A stretch of DNA of 64,000 nt from Rutidosis leptorrhynchoides (lineage: Eukaryota; Streptophyta; Magnoliopsida; Asterales; Asteraceae), in the NCBI RefSeq assembly GCF_046630445.1, contig NC_092335.1:5375501-5439500 (forward strand). Reading direction: 5' to 3'. This document shows positions 23,512-36,057 of this stretch, in pieces. Within the stretch, counting starts at the first letter, position 1, and every line of letters begins with the position of its first letter. The position numbers were made by a program, and so were the translations under genes. Under the pieces are notes generated by a model. That model did not search any database, was not told where the DNA came from, and saw nothing but the letters and a program-made list of their open reading frames with translations.

Positions 23512-24195
23512 ATGGATAGACAACCCAATATTTTAAGAGACCTACCCGGAGACATGATTGATGAAATCTTGTCTAGAGTCGGTCAGAATTCCTCGGCACA
23601 ACTATTTAAGGCGAGATCAGTTTGTAAGACATTCGAAGAACGTTTCAAGAATGTCTTGGTTTATAAGAGACTTTCGTTTGAAAGATGGGGGATATCACAT
23701 TGGGAAACCCATAAGTTACGATGTGTTTACTTTGACGCATATATTGCGGGGAACCTAAATGCTATTTTACGCAACGGGTTAAGAAATTATTTTGACTCAA
23801 TGTATCCGAATATAGGACTTCATGATTTAGAAAAAGCGGCTAACATGCAACATAAAGAAGCATGCTATGCTTACGGGTTAGTAATGTTCGCTTCTCACCA
23901 AAGTGAGAAAAAGAACATCGGGCTACAGCTATTAAACAAAACGTTCCCACAAGTGACGGAGTCGGTAATTGGGGTAAGAAATGAGGTTTTTAGGTTATTA
24001 CGAGACTGTTGGTCATTACGTAACCCTCGTCCCTTTGACGACGTTACAACACGCTGTCTTATCAACGGCCATAACGGTTATGTTCCACAAGACCAAGTAT
24101 GGGAAGTAGTCCTAGTAAAACCAGAATGCATGACTTGTTTCTGGACGTATGAATTACGTGTCTTTATTGCCTTTGCTGAACGACTTGTGTACTAG
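23512..24195 (+). CDS. F-box protein carried by the LTR element (227 residues, open frame)
   Basis: Residues about 7-45 form an F-box (NILRDLPGDMIDEILSRVG...LFKARSVCKTFEE), the Skp1-binding part of SCF ubiquitin ligases. The rest resembles the At1g67623/At2g35280 type of plant F-box proteins, with KNVLVYKRLSFERW, a GNLNAILRNGLRNYF block, and a Sel1/TPR-like repeat DLEKAANMQHKEACYAYGLVMF at about 110-135. The C-terminus is Cys/Trp-bearing (PECMTCFWTYELRVF). It lies 136 bp after ORF A and about 340 bp before gag, in the same sense and without introns, as expected of a captured cDNA. It is about 91% identical to the copy 3 protein at equal length. Any function for the element or host is unproven. 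Confidence 0.85.
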   Translation: MDRQPNILRDLPGDMIDEILSRVGQNSSAQLFKARSVCKTFEERFKNVLVYKRLSFERWGISHWETHKLRCVYFDAYIAGNLNAILRNGLRNYFDSMYPNIGLHDLEKAANMQHKEACYAYGLVMFASHQSEKKNIGLQLLNKTFPQVTESVIGVRNEVFRLLRDCWSLRNPRPFDDVTTRCLINGHNGYVPQDQVWEVVLVKPECMTCFWTYELRVFIAFAERLVY

Positions 24196-24383
24196 CTAGA
24201 ATTATCTTCACAACTATCTTGTATCAAAGTTATTGTGTGCTATATTCCATGCTTTATGTAAAATAAGCGGTATTGTAAGTTTGTAAAATATTGTATAAAA
24301 GTTTGAACGCGAAATATTATTATAATCAGTTTTTCATATAGAATTGTAGTAGTTGAATTGTATATTAGCTACTAAGTATGAAC

Positions 24384-24404
24384 TTAACGGGTAGGTACTA
24401 CCCG
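24384..24404 (+). promoter_or_regulatory. Pre-gag copy of the PPT-side motif within a perfect hairpin
   Basis: TTAACGGGTAGGTACT (24384-24399) is identical to the 16 bases that straddle the start of the 3' LTR (29136-29151). Here it continues into a perfect inverted repeat, CGGGTAG-GTA-CTACCCG (24388-24404). The hairpin lies between the F-box ORF and gag, is complete in copy 1 and has one base changed in copy 3. It may be a second priming tract, a regulatory hairpin, or a scar of the capture event. Confidence 0.5.
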
Positions 24405-24536
24405 AATTTAAACTTATAAAACGCTAATATGAAGAAAAAGCTTTTATAAATGAGTTCATATTATGCTACGAAATACTATTAACTACTCTTAATATTCTGT
24501 ATGATTAACTTGTTCCATTTGACTATTTTGAAGGAA

Positions 24537-27500
24537 ATGGCACCGACTACTCGACACACCGTGAATATGAATGAAGAGGAATTCTGTACTTTTCTAGCTT
24601 CAAACATAGCCGCAGTACAGGCTGCGCTACATACCAACAATAACCTTGGATCTAGCAGTACAGGAAATCGTGTAGGATGCACCTACAAAGAATTCACTGC
24701 CTGCAAACCTTTGGAATTTGATGAAACTGAAGGACCGATCGGATTGAAACGGTGGACCGAGAAGGTCGAATCGGTGTTTGCCATAAGTAAGTGTACTGAA
24801 GAGGACAAAGTGAAGTACGCTACACATACCTTCACAGGTTCTGCGTTAACGTGGTGGAATACCTATCTAGAGCAAGTGGGACAAGATGATGCTTACGCAC
24901 TACCATGGTCAGCATTCAAGCACTTGATGAACGAGAAGTACCGTCCCATAACCGAGGTCAATAAGCTCAAGACTGAACTTAGAGGGTTACGAACCCAAGG
25001 ATTTGATATTACCACGTACGAAAGACGATTCACAGAATTGTGCCTATTGTGTCCGGGAGCGTTCGAAGATGAGGAAGAGAAGATTGACGCGTTTGTGAAA
25101 GGATTACCGGAAAGAATCCAAGAAGATATAAGTTCACACGAGCCCGCCTCCATACAACAGGCATGTAGAATGGCTCACAAACTAGTGAACCAGATTGAGG
25201 AAAGAATTAAAGAACAGACGGCTGAAGAGGCCAATGTGAAGCAAGTCAAAAGAAAGTGGGAGGAAAATGGTGATAAGAATCACCAATACAACAACAACAG
25301 CAATTACAATAATAATCGCAACAATTATCCCAACAATCGCAACATCAATCGCAACTACAACAAACGGCCCAACAACAACAACAACAACAACAACAGCAAC
25401 TACAACAATCGTCCCAACAACAATAACAATCGCAACAACAACAACAACAATCAGAAGCAGCTATGTCAAAGGTGTGAAAAGTATCACTCGGGGTTCTGCA
25501 CCAAATTTTGCAACAAGTGTAATAGAAATGGTCATAGCGCAGCGAAGTGTGAGGTCTACGGACCAGGGGTTAACAGAACGAAAGGAACAAATGGTGTCGG
25601 AACGAGTAATGGCGGAGCAAGTAGTGTCGGAGCAAGTTATGCCAATGTAGTTTGTTATAAATGTGGAAAACCGGGCCACATTATTAGAAATTGCCCGAAC
25701 CAGGAGAACACGAATGGACAAGGCCGCAGAAGAGTTTTCAATATTAATGCGGCAGAGGCACAGGAAGACCCGGAGCTTGTTACGGGTACGTTTCTTATTG
25801 ACAATAAATCTGCTTACGTTTTATTCGATTCGGGTGCGAATAGAAGCTATATGAGTAGAGATTTTTGTGCTAAATTAAGTTGTCCATTGACGCCGTTGGA
25901 TAGTAAATTTTTACTCGAATTAGCAAATGGTAAATTAATTTCAGCAGATAATATATGTCGGAATCGAGAAATTAAACTGGTTAGCGAAACATTTAAGATT
26001 GACTTGATACCAGTAGAGTTAGGGAGTTTTGATGTGATAATCGGTATGGACTGGTTGAAAGAAGTGAAAGCAGAGATCGTTTGTTACAAAAATGAAATTC
26101 GCATTATACTAGAAAAAGGAAAACCCTTAATGGTGTACGGAGAAAAGGGCAACACGAAGCTACATCTTATTAGTAATTTGAAGGCACAAAAACTAATAAG
26201 AAAAGGTTGCTATGCTATTCTAGCACACGTCGAGAAAGTACAAACTGAAGAAAAAAGCATCAATGATGTTCCCGTCGCAAAAGAATTTCCCGATGTATTT
26301 CCGAAAGAATTACCGGGATTACCCCCACATCGATCCGTTGAATTTCAAATAGATCTTGTACCAGGAGCTGCACCAATAGCTCGTGCTCCTTACAGACTCG
26401 CACCCAACGAGATGAAAGAACTGCAAAGCCAATTACAAGAACTTTTAGACCGTGATTTCATTCGACCAAGCACATCACCGTGGGGAGCTCCTGTTTTGTT
26501 TGTCAAGAAGAAAGATGGTACATTCAGGTTGTGTATCGACTACCGAGAGTTGAAAAAACTTACCATCAAGAACTGCTACCCACTACCGAGAATCGACGAC
26601 TTATTTGATCAACTACAAGGCTCGTCTGTTTATTAAAAGATTGACTTACGTTCCGGGTATCATCAAATGCAGGTGAAAGAAGATGATATTCCAAAGACTG
26701 CTTTCAGAACACGTTACGGTCATTACGAGTTTATGGTCATGCCGTTTGGTTTAACTAATGCACCAGCTGTGTTCATGGACCTTATGAACCGAGTGTGTGG
26801 ACCATACCTTGACAAGTTTGTCATTGTTTTCATTGATGACATACTTATTTACTCAAAGAATGACCAAGAACACGGTGAACATTTGAGAAAGGTGTTAGAA
26901 GTATTGAGGAAGGAAGAATTGTATGCTAAGTTTTCAAAGTATGCATTTTGGTTGGAAGAAGTTCAATTCCTCGGTCACATAGTGAACAAAGAAGGTATTA
27001 AGGTGGATCCGGCAAAGATAGAAACTGTTGAAAAGTGGGAAACCCCGAAAACTCCGAAACACATACGCTAGTTTTTAGGACTAGCTGGTTACTACAGAAG
27101 GTTCATCCAAGACTTTTCCAGAATAGCAAAACCCTTGACTGCATTAACGCATAAAGGGAAGAAATTTGAATGGAAGGATGAACAAGAGAAAGCGTTTCAG
27201 TTATTGAAGAAAAATCTAACTACGGCACCTATATTGTCATTGCTTGAAGGGAATAATGATTTTGTGATTTATTGTGACGCATCAAAGCAAGGTCTCGGTT
27301 GTGTATTAATGCAATGAACGAAGGTGATTGCTTATGCGTCTAGACAATTGAAGATTCACGAGCAAAATTATACGACACATGATTTGAAATTAGGCGCGAT
27401 TGTTTTTGCATTAAAGACTTGGAGGCACTACTTATATGGGGTCAAAAGTATTATATATACCGACCACAAAAGTCTTCAACACATATTTAATCAGAAACAA

Positions 27501-29130
27501 CTGAATATGAGGCAGCGTAAGTGGATTGAATTATTGAATGATTACGACTTTGAGATTCGTTACCACCCGGAGAAGGCAAATGTGGTAGCCGATGCCTTGA
27601 GCAGGAAGGACAGAGAACCCATTCGAGTAAAATCTATGAATATAATGATTCACAATAACCTTACTACTCAAATAAAGGAGGCGCAACAAGGAGTTTTAAA
27701 AGAAGGAAATTTAAAGGATGAAATACCCAAAGGATCGGAGAAGCACCTTAATATTCGGGAAGACGGAACCCGGTATAGGGCTGAAAGGATTTGGGTACCA
27801 AAATTTGGAGATATGAGAGAAATGGTACTTAGAGAAGCTCATAAAACCAGATACTCAATACATCCTGGAATGGGGAAGATGTACAAGGATCTCAAGAAAC
27901 ATTTTTGGTGGCCGGGTATGAAAGCCGATGTTGCAAAATACGTAGGAGAATGTTTGACGTGTTCTAAGGTCAAAGCTGAGCATCAGAAACCATCAGGTCT
28001 ACTTCAACAACCCAAAATCCCGGAATGGAAATGGGAAAACATTACCATGGATTTCATCACTAAATTGCCAAGGACTGCAAGTGGTTTTGATACTATTTGG
28101 GTAATAGTTGATCGTCTCACCAAATCAGCACACTTTCTGCCAATAAGAGAAGATGACAAGATGGAGAAGTTAGCACGACTGTATTTGAAGGAAGTCGTCT
28201 CCAGACATGGAATACCAATTTCTATTATCTCTGATAGGGATGGCAGATTTATTTCAAGATTCTGGCAGACATTACAGCAAGCATTAGGAACTCGTCTAGA
28301 CATGAGTACTGCCTATCATCCACAAACTGATGGGCAGAGCGAAAGGACGATACAAACGCTTGAAGACATGCTACGAGCATGTGTTATTGATTTCGGAAAC
28401 AGTTGGGATCGACATCTACCGTTAGCAGAATTTTCCTACAACAACAGCTACCATTCAAGCATTGAGATGGCGCCGTTTGAAGCACTTTATGGTAGAAAGT
28501 GCAGGTATCTGATTTGTTGGAGTGAAGTGGGGGATAAACAGATTACGGGTCCGGAGATAATACAAGAAACTACCGAGAAGATCATCCAAATTCAACAACG
28601 GTTGAAAACCGCCCAAAGTCGACAAAAGAGCTACGCTGACATTAAAAGAAAAGATATAGAATTTGAAATTGGAGAGATGGTCATGCTTAAAGTTGCACCT
28701 TGGAAAGGTGTTGTTCGATTTGGTAAATGAGGGAAATTAAATCCAAGGTATATTGGACCATTCAAGATTATTGATCGTGTCGGACCAGTAGCTTACCGAC
28801 TTGAGTTACCTCAACAACTCGCGGCTGTACATAACACTTTCCACATCTCGAATTTGAAGAAATGTTTTGCTAAAGAAGATCTCACTATTCCATTAGATGA
28901 AATCCAAATCAACAAAAAACTTCAATTTATTGAAGAACCCGTCGAAATAATGGATCGTGAGGTTAAAAGACTTAAGCAAAACAAGATACCAATTGTTAAG
29001 GTTCGATGGAATGCTCGTAGAGGACCCGAGTTCACCTGGGAACGAGAAGATCAGATGAAGAAGAAATACCCCGCATTTATTTCCAGAAGATACGTCAACA
29101 CCTCCAACTGCTTAAAATTTCGGGGCGAAA
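24537..29130 (+). pseudogene. gag-pol of copy 2 (Ty3/gypsy, Tekay-type chromovirus), broken
   Basis: Parts in order: gag domain ([12 protein letters not shown]...), Asn-rich linker, two CCHC zinc knuckles, aspartic protease ([12 protein letters not shown]), reverse transcriptase ([22 protein letters not shown] with the catalytic DD), RNase H ([15 protein letters not shown]), integrase (zinc-binding Hxxx[23 protein letters not shown]) and a chromodomain-like C-terminus ([19 protein letters not shown]). The chromodomain, tRNA-Met primer and pol order place it in the Tekay chromoviruses. About four interruptions make it a fossil. An upstream in-frame ATG exists at 24501. Confidence 0.92.
25283..25455 (+). 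repeat. Asn-rich tract of gag, copy 2
   Basis: Runs of AAC/CAA, the longest about eight units near 25371-25395, encode the Asn-rich linker before the zinc knuckles. Confidence 0.9.
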
Positions 29131-29135
29131 TTTAT

Positions 29136-29150
29136 TTAACGGGTAGGTAC
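29136..29150 (+). other. Polypurine-tract side of the 3' LTR, copy 2
   Basis: The sequence upstream of the 3' LTR, TTTCGGGGCGAAATTT... then AACGGGTAGGTAC, is directly joined to TGTAGTGACC. The purine-rich GGGTAGG next to the LTR is the likely plus-strand primer tract, though it is short. Confidence 0.55.
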
Positions 29151-32100
29151 TGTAGTGACCTGAACTTTTCCATGTTTATATATATATTAAATGAAATTGT
29201 TATTTACATGATTAAGTGTTTCCAACATGTTAAGCAATCAAACTTGTTAAGACTTGATTAATTGAAATAGGTTTCATATAGACAATTGACCACCCAAGTT
29301 GACCGGTGATTCACGAACGTTAAAACTTGTAAAAACTATACGATGACATATATATGGTTATATATATAGTTAACATGATTTTATTATAAGTATGTATCTC
29401 ATTAGGTATTTTAACAATGAGTTATATACATAAAAATGAGACTATTAATTTAAGAAACTCGAAAATGATATATATAACGATTATCGTTATAACAACGTCT
29501 TACTAGGTACATATGAATCATATTAAGATATTGATACACTTGGTTAATTATGTTAAAAGATAAGTAAATATATTATTAAGTGTATTAACAATGAAATACA
29601 TATGTAAAAATAAGACTACTAACTTAATGATTTCGAAACGAGACATATATGTAACGATTATCGTTGTAACGACATTTAACTGTATATACATCATACTAAG
29701 ATATATTATATATTATAATATCATGATAATATAACAATTTAACATCTCATTTGTTATAATAAACAATGGGTTAACAACATTCAACAAGATCGTTAACCTA
29801 AAGGTTTCAAAACAACATTTACATGTAACGACTAACGATGACTTAACGACTCAGTTAAAATGTATATACATGTAGTGTTTTAATATGTATTCATACACTT
29901 TTGAAAGACTTCAAGACACTTATCAAAATACTTCTACTTAACAAAAATGCTTACAATTACATCCTCGTTCAGTTTCATCAACAATTCTACTCGTATGCAC
30001 CCGTATTCGTACTCGTACAATACACAGCTTTTAGATGTATGTACTATTGGTATATACACTCCAATGATCAGCTATTAGCAGCCCATGTGAGTCACCTAAC
30101 ACATGTGGGAACCATCATTTGGCAACTAGCATGAAATATCTCATAAAATTACAAAAATATGAGTAATCATTCATGACTTATTTACATGAAAACAAAATTA
30201 CATATCCTTTATATCTAATCCATACACCAACGACCAAAAACACCTACAAACACTTTAATTCTTCAATTTTCTTCATCTAATTGATCTCTCTCAAGTTCTA
30301 TCTTCAAGTTCTAAGTGTTCTTCATAAATTCCAAAAGTTCTAGTTTCATAAAATCAAGAATACTTCCAAGATTGCAAGTTTACTTCCAAGTTTTCTAAAT
30401 TCATTCCAAGTAATCATCCAAGATCAAGAAACCTTTGTTACTTACAGTAGGTTATCTTTTTACTACAAGGTAATAATCATATTCAAACTTTAATTCAATT
30501 TCTATAACTATAACAATCTTATTTCGAGTGGAAATCTTACTTGAAATTGTTTTCGTGTCATGATTCTGCTTCAAGAACTTTCAAGCCATCCAAGGATCCT
30601 TTGAAGCTAGATCTATTTTTCTCATTTCCAGTAGGTTTATCCAAGGAACTTGAGGTAGTAATGATGTTCATAACATCTTTCGATTCATACATATAAAGCT
30701 ATCTTATTCGAAGGTTTAAACTTGTAATCACTAGAACATAGTTTAGTTAATTCTAAACTTGTTCGCAAATAAAAGTTAATCCTTCTAACTTGACTTTTAA
30801 AATCAACTAAACACATGTTCTATATCTATATGATATGCTAACTTAATGATTTAAAACCTGGAAACACGAAAAATACCGTAAAACCGGATTTACGCCGTCG
30901 TATTAACACCGCGGGCTGTTTTGGGTTAGTTAATTAAAAACTATGATAAACTTTGATTTAAAAGTTGTTATTCTGAGAAAATGATTTTTATTATGAACAT
31001 GAAACTATATCCAAAAATTATGGTTAAACTCAAAGTGGAAGTATGTTTTCTAAAATGGTCATCTAGACGTCGTTCTTTCGACTGAAATGACTACCTTTAC
31101 AAAAATGACTTGTAACTTATTTTTCTGACTATAAACCTATACATTTTCTGTTTAGATTCATAAAATAGAGTTCAATATGAAACCATAGCAATTTGATTCA
31201 CTCAAAACGGATTTAAAATGAAGAAGTTATGGGTAAAACAAGATTGGATAATTTTTCTCATTTTAGCTACGTGAAAATTGGTAACAAATCTATTCCAACC
31301 ATAACTTAATCAACTTGTATTGTATATATGTAATCTTGAGATACCATAGACACGTATACAATGTTTCGACCTATCATGTTGACACATCTATATATATTTC
31401 GGAACAACCATAGACACTCTATATGTGAATGTTGGAGTTAGCTATACAGGGTTGAGGTTGATTCCAAAATATATATAGTTTGAGTTGTGATCAATACTGA
31501 GATACGTATACACTGGGTCGTGGATTGATTTAAGATAATATTTATCGATTTATTTCTGTACATCTAACTGTGGACAACTAGTTGTAGGTTACTAACGAGG
31601 ACAGCTGACTTAATAAACTTAAAACATCAAAATATATTAAAAGTGTTGTAAATATATTTTGAACATACTTTGATATATATGTATATATTGTTATAGGTTC
31701 GTGAATCAACCAGTGGCCAAGTCTTACTTCCCGACGAAGTAAAAATCTGTGAAAGTGAGTTATAGTCCCACTTTTAAAATCTAATATTTTTGGGATGAGA
31801 ATGCATGCAGGTTTTATAAATGATTTACAAAATAGACACAAGTACGTGAAACTACATTCTATGGTTGAATTATCGAAATCGAATATGCCCCTTTTTATTA
31901 AGTCTGGTAATCTAAGAATTAGGGAACAGACACCCTAATTGACGCGAATCCTAAAGATAGATCTATTGGGCCTAACAAACCCCATCCAAAGTACCGGATG
32001 CTTTAGTACTTCGAAATTTATATCATATCCGAAGGGTGTCCCGGAATGATGGGGATATTCTTATATATGCATCTTGTTAATGTCGGTTACCAGGTGTTCG

Positions 32101-32588
32101 CCATATGAATAATTTTTATCTCTATGTATGGGATGTGTATTGAAATATGAAATCTTGTGGTCTATTGCTACGATTTGATATATATAGGTTAAACCTATAG
32201 CTCATCAACATTTTTGTTGACGTTTAAAGCATGTTTATTCTCAGGTGAATACTAAGAGCTTCCGCTGTTGCATACTAAAATAAGGACAAGATTTGGAGTC
32301 CATGTTTGTATGATATTGTGTAAAAACTGCATTCAAGAAACTGATTTCGATGTAACATATTTGTATTGTAAACCATTATGTAATGGTCGTGTGTAAACAG
32401 GATATTTTAGATTATCATTATTTGATAATCTACGTAAAGTTTTTTAAACCATTATTTATGAAATAAAGGTTATGGTTTGTTTTAAAAATGAATGCAGTCT
32501 TTGAAAAACGTCTCATATAGAGGTCAAAACCTCGCAACGAAATCAATTAATATGGAACGTTTTTAATCAATAAGAACGGGACATTTCA
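29151..32588 (+). repeat. 3' LTR of copy 2
   Basis: 3438 bp with TG...CA ends, followed by CATAG, the second copy of the target duplication. Roughly 98.8% identical to the 5' LTR by eye. Confidence 0.95.
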
Positions 32589-32593
32589 CATAG

Positions 32594-35389
32594 GACTACT
32601 TACTTGAAGTTGGAACTTAAAGCGGAAATTAGTAGTCTTGATGATACTGAGCTCCAATCTTGGAAAGAGGCTAGGCGACAATGGATAGGAAAAGAAAGAA
32701 TCAAAACTAGCATGTTGAGACAAAAGGCGAGAATGAAGTGGAATGTGTTTGGTGATGAAAACACGAAGTTTTTTCATTCGGTCATTCGGAGGAAAAATAA
32801 TAACTGTAATATTCGGGGTCTTACGATTGATGGTGTTTGGAATACTGATCCGGGTCACATTAAAGCAGTGACTTATGAACACTTTAAAAGAATTTTCGAA
32901 GAACCTGATGTTGACAGGCCTTGCCTCGAAGACCTTGTATACCCGAGTATCACTTCTGAAAATGCATCAGATTTGGAGGCCCCCTTTGGTATTGAGGAGA
33001 TTCATAATGCAATTCTCGACTGTGGTAGTACAAAGGCCCCGGGGCCTGACGGGTTTAACATGAGATTTTTCAAGAAACATTGGAATATGATAAAAAAACG
33101 ACCTCGGCGACGCTCTATCATGGTTTTGGGAAAATGCAGAATTCTCTAGGGGTTGTAACGCTTCGTTCGTAACTTTGGTGCCTAAGAAAAGAGACCCGCA
33201 AGGTTTGTGTGATTTTGGCCCTATCAGTCTTATCGGTAGCTACTATAAAATTATTGCAAAGCTTCTGTCCAATCGGCTTAGGAGGGTTCTTCCCGCACTA
33301 GTGGGGTCGGAACAGAGTGCTTTCTTGAAAGGTAGATTCATTCTCGATGGTGTTTTGGTTGTTAATGAGTGTATTGATTTTTTGAAAAATAAACGTAAAA
33401 AAGGTTTGATCTTCAAAGTCGATTTCGAAAAGGCATTTGATTGCCTTAATTGGGACTTTCTTATGGATGTCATGAAGTGTATGGGGTTCGGGGAAAAATG
33501 GAGAAATTGGATTCGTGCATGTCTTTGCTCGGCCTCTATATCCATTCTTGTTAACGGTTCACCCACCAAGGAATTCATGCTCCAAAGGGGGGGTCCGACA
33601 AGGGGATCCATTATCTCCATTTCTTTTCATCATTGCTTCGGAAGGTCTAAACCTAATGGCGAAAGCAGCAGTTGATAAAAATCTCTTCACGGGGGTTAAA
33701 GTAGGTAACAACAACGTGTTAGTTTCGCACCTCCAATATGCGGATGACACTATTTTTATCAGTGAATGGAGTCGAGGAAATGCGATTAACCTACTTAAAC
33801 TTTTTAAATGTTTTGAATGGGCGTCGGGTCTTAAAGTAAATTTACATAAGAGTTGTTTGTACGGTTTTGGTGTTGGGGAGGTAGAAGCGAGTAATGTTGC
33901 AAACTTATTGGGGTGTCAAGTTGGTAAACTTCCCTTTACATACCTTGGATTGCCGGTTGGGTCAAATATGAGAAAAGCTAAAGATTGGGATCCGGTAATT
34001 TCAAAAATTAGAAACAAACTTGCGGATTGGAAAATGCGTACGATGTCTTTTGGTGGCCGTTTGGTTCTTATTAATTCGGTCCTATCTAGCCTTCCGTTGT
34101 ACTACTTCTCACTCTTCCGCGCCCCGCCTTGCGTAATCAAAACACTTGAGAGGTTCAGACGTTCTTTCTTTTGGGGTGGTTCGGGTTTGGGCTCTAAAAT
34201 GTCTTGGGTTAAATGGGATAATGTCATATGTTCGTATGATAAGGGCGGGTTGAACATTGGGTCTTTAAAGACAAAAAATCTTGCTTTATTATGTAAATGG
34301 TGGCGGAGGTTTAAAACCGAAACCGATTCTCTTTGGGTTAAAGTTATTAGTAGTATTCATGGTTCATGTGGTGGTCTTGAGATTGTGGATGGCTCACGCC
34401 ACGCACAATCTCTCGGCACGTGGCGTAATATTGTTTTGGCAGGATTTTCTCTGGATGATTTGAACTTAAATTTCAGAAACTCTTTCGTGAAAAAGATTGG
34501 TGATGGCTCTTCAACGTCCTTTTGGAACGATCACTGGATTGGCGAATATAAGTTAAGCATCTTATTCCCTAGACTGTACTTTTTAGAGGTGGAGAAGGAT
34601 TCTTTGGTCAACAAAAGGGTAATCGGTAACTCAACTCCTGCTGCGGGTCCAGACTCAGCTGCTACAGGTCCGTTCCTTCTACAGTGGCAATGGTCTCGGT
34701 CCCCGGCTAGGAGAACTTTGGGTGATCTCGTGAAGCTGTCCGACTTGCTGCTCAACTTCGGTTTCAACTTCAGCAAAAAAGACGAATGGGAGTGGGTTAT
34801 GGCTAGCGATGGTAAATTCTCGGTTAAAAGGCTATGTTCACTGATCAACTCGCAAGTATTCTCTAATATTGATGTTCCGGTAACTTTTTTTCGAAACAAT
34901 CTTATTCCAAAAAAAATCGAAGTCTTGGTTTGGCGAATATTAAAAAATAGAATTCCCGTTAGATTAGAGCTTGACAAAAGAGGGATTGATTTACACTCCG
35001 TTAGATATCCCTTATGCGATGACGACGTGGAAACAATTGAGCATTGTATAGTTTCTTGCAATCATTCGAAGGAAATTTGGGATCGAGTTCACAAATGGTG
35101 GGGTCTTGGCGCTTGTCCAAACCTAAATCTAAACGAGATTTTTCGAGGCAACACTTTAGCATCTAACTCTATTATGGGAAAGAAGATTTGGCTCGCGATC
35201 GTGGGGGTTTGTGCTTATTTCATTTGGAAAAACCGGAATAATAAGGTGTTTCGCGGTAAATCGTGGATCACTCCGGTGGCTCTCAATGAAATACAAATCA
35301 AATCGTTCGAATGGATAGCTCATCGAGCAAACAAAGTTAAAATCGATTGGCTAACTTGGTTGAATAATCCAAAAGTATATCTAAATTGA
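32594..35389 (+). pseudogene. LINE A ORF2, 3' part (reverse transcriptase, zf-RVT)
   Basis: Resumes with TTYLKLELKAEISSLDD. RT motifs include APGPDGFN, PISLIGSYYKII, SAFLKGRFILDG, KVDFEKAFDCLNWDF, GVRQGDPLSPFLF and the catalytic YADD in LQYADDTIF near 33740. The C-terminus carries the zf-RVT block RLELDKRGIDLHSVRYPLCDDD and ends at 35389. Two frame changes, one around 33090-33150 near an A7 run and one around 33590-33610 in a G-rich run, break the frame between the linker and RT motifs. The enzyme would not be made whole. Confidence 0.9.
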
Positions 35390-35576
35390 TAGAAGTTTTC
35401 TTCTTTCGTGTATATTGTATAGGAGGTGCAATCTCCGCACATCCAATACTTCGTTTGTATAGTTTCTCATATTTCGTGTAGACTTGGGGGAGGTCGTGTT
35501 GCCCCTAACCGTTGTAATTTATTCTCGTGAGTAATAATATTTCTTGCCTTTCAAAAAAAAATATATAGAGCCGTTA

Positions 35577-36057
35577 TTACAGATTCATTTATCTATTTTA
35601 TCTATTCCGTATCTTACAACAATTACAACATGATAAATTAAGTTATATTATACTTTGAGAGAATGCGACAACGGCAACGAAACCCAATACCACATGAATG
35701 GTGTATGGAGGAGGTGAGATGTAGACAATTCTTCTCCTATCTGAGAATAGAGATCAAGTCATTTCTACTTTTTGTTTGGTAATTCATTAAGTAACAAAAT
35801 TTATCAATACAGTTAAGTACAAAAGTTGAATAATTTCAAACTTAGTAACACATTTTCATCAACAACCGTAAACTTTCACTGTGAAGTTAATATAATATAA
35901 TTATTCTACAAATGAAATGAATATTAGATTCACCCGATCATGTTATTCCTACTTCCAAATCTAAATTAGGTTCAATTGCCTAACAAATTAACTTCCATTC
36001 ATTTTAATAATCATATCTTAAAAACATATCAGAGTGGATTGAAAAACTTACAGAGCT
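35577..36057. other. Spacer between LINE A and LINE B
   Basis: AT-rich, about 480 bp, with no recognisable gene or repeat. The 5' boundary of LINE B is unclear and may lie within the last 100 bp. Confidence 0.5.

Larger units (their letters stand above)
19142..32588 (+). mobile_element. F-box-bearing Ty3/gypsy (Tekay-type) LTR element, copy 2, complete structure
   Basis: This 13,447-bp element has two LTRs (3425 and 3438 bp), TGTAGTGACC...ACATTTCA ends, a tRNA-Met primer site, an acidic ORF, an F-box ORF, gag-pol with chromodomain, and a purine-rich stretch before the 3' LTR. A perfect 5-bp target duplication CATAG (19137-19141 and 32589-32593) shows insertion into LINE A ORF2. By eye the LTRs differ at about 41 aligned positions (1.2%), which at 1.3e-8 per site per year suggests about half a million years. 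Gag-pol has about four interruptions and ORF A is broken, but the F-box ORF is open. Confidence 0.96.
15871..35562 (+). mobile_element. LINE A, L1-type non-LTR retrotransposon, near full length, split by copy 2
   Basis: It is bounded by the 14-bp direct repeat ATATAGAGCCGTTA (15857-15870 and 35563-35576) and ends in a short A-run (35553-35561). Without the nested LTR element it is about 6.2 kb: ORF1 (RRM type), a 41-nt gap, then ORF2 with endonuclease, reverse transcriptase and a C-terminal zf-RVT-like region. Only 15 nt separate the target duplication from the ORF1 ATG, so the 5' untranslated region is very short or slightly truncated. ORF2 carries small frame breaks as well as the 13.4-kb insertion. 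Confidence 0.92.
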
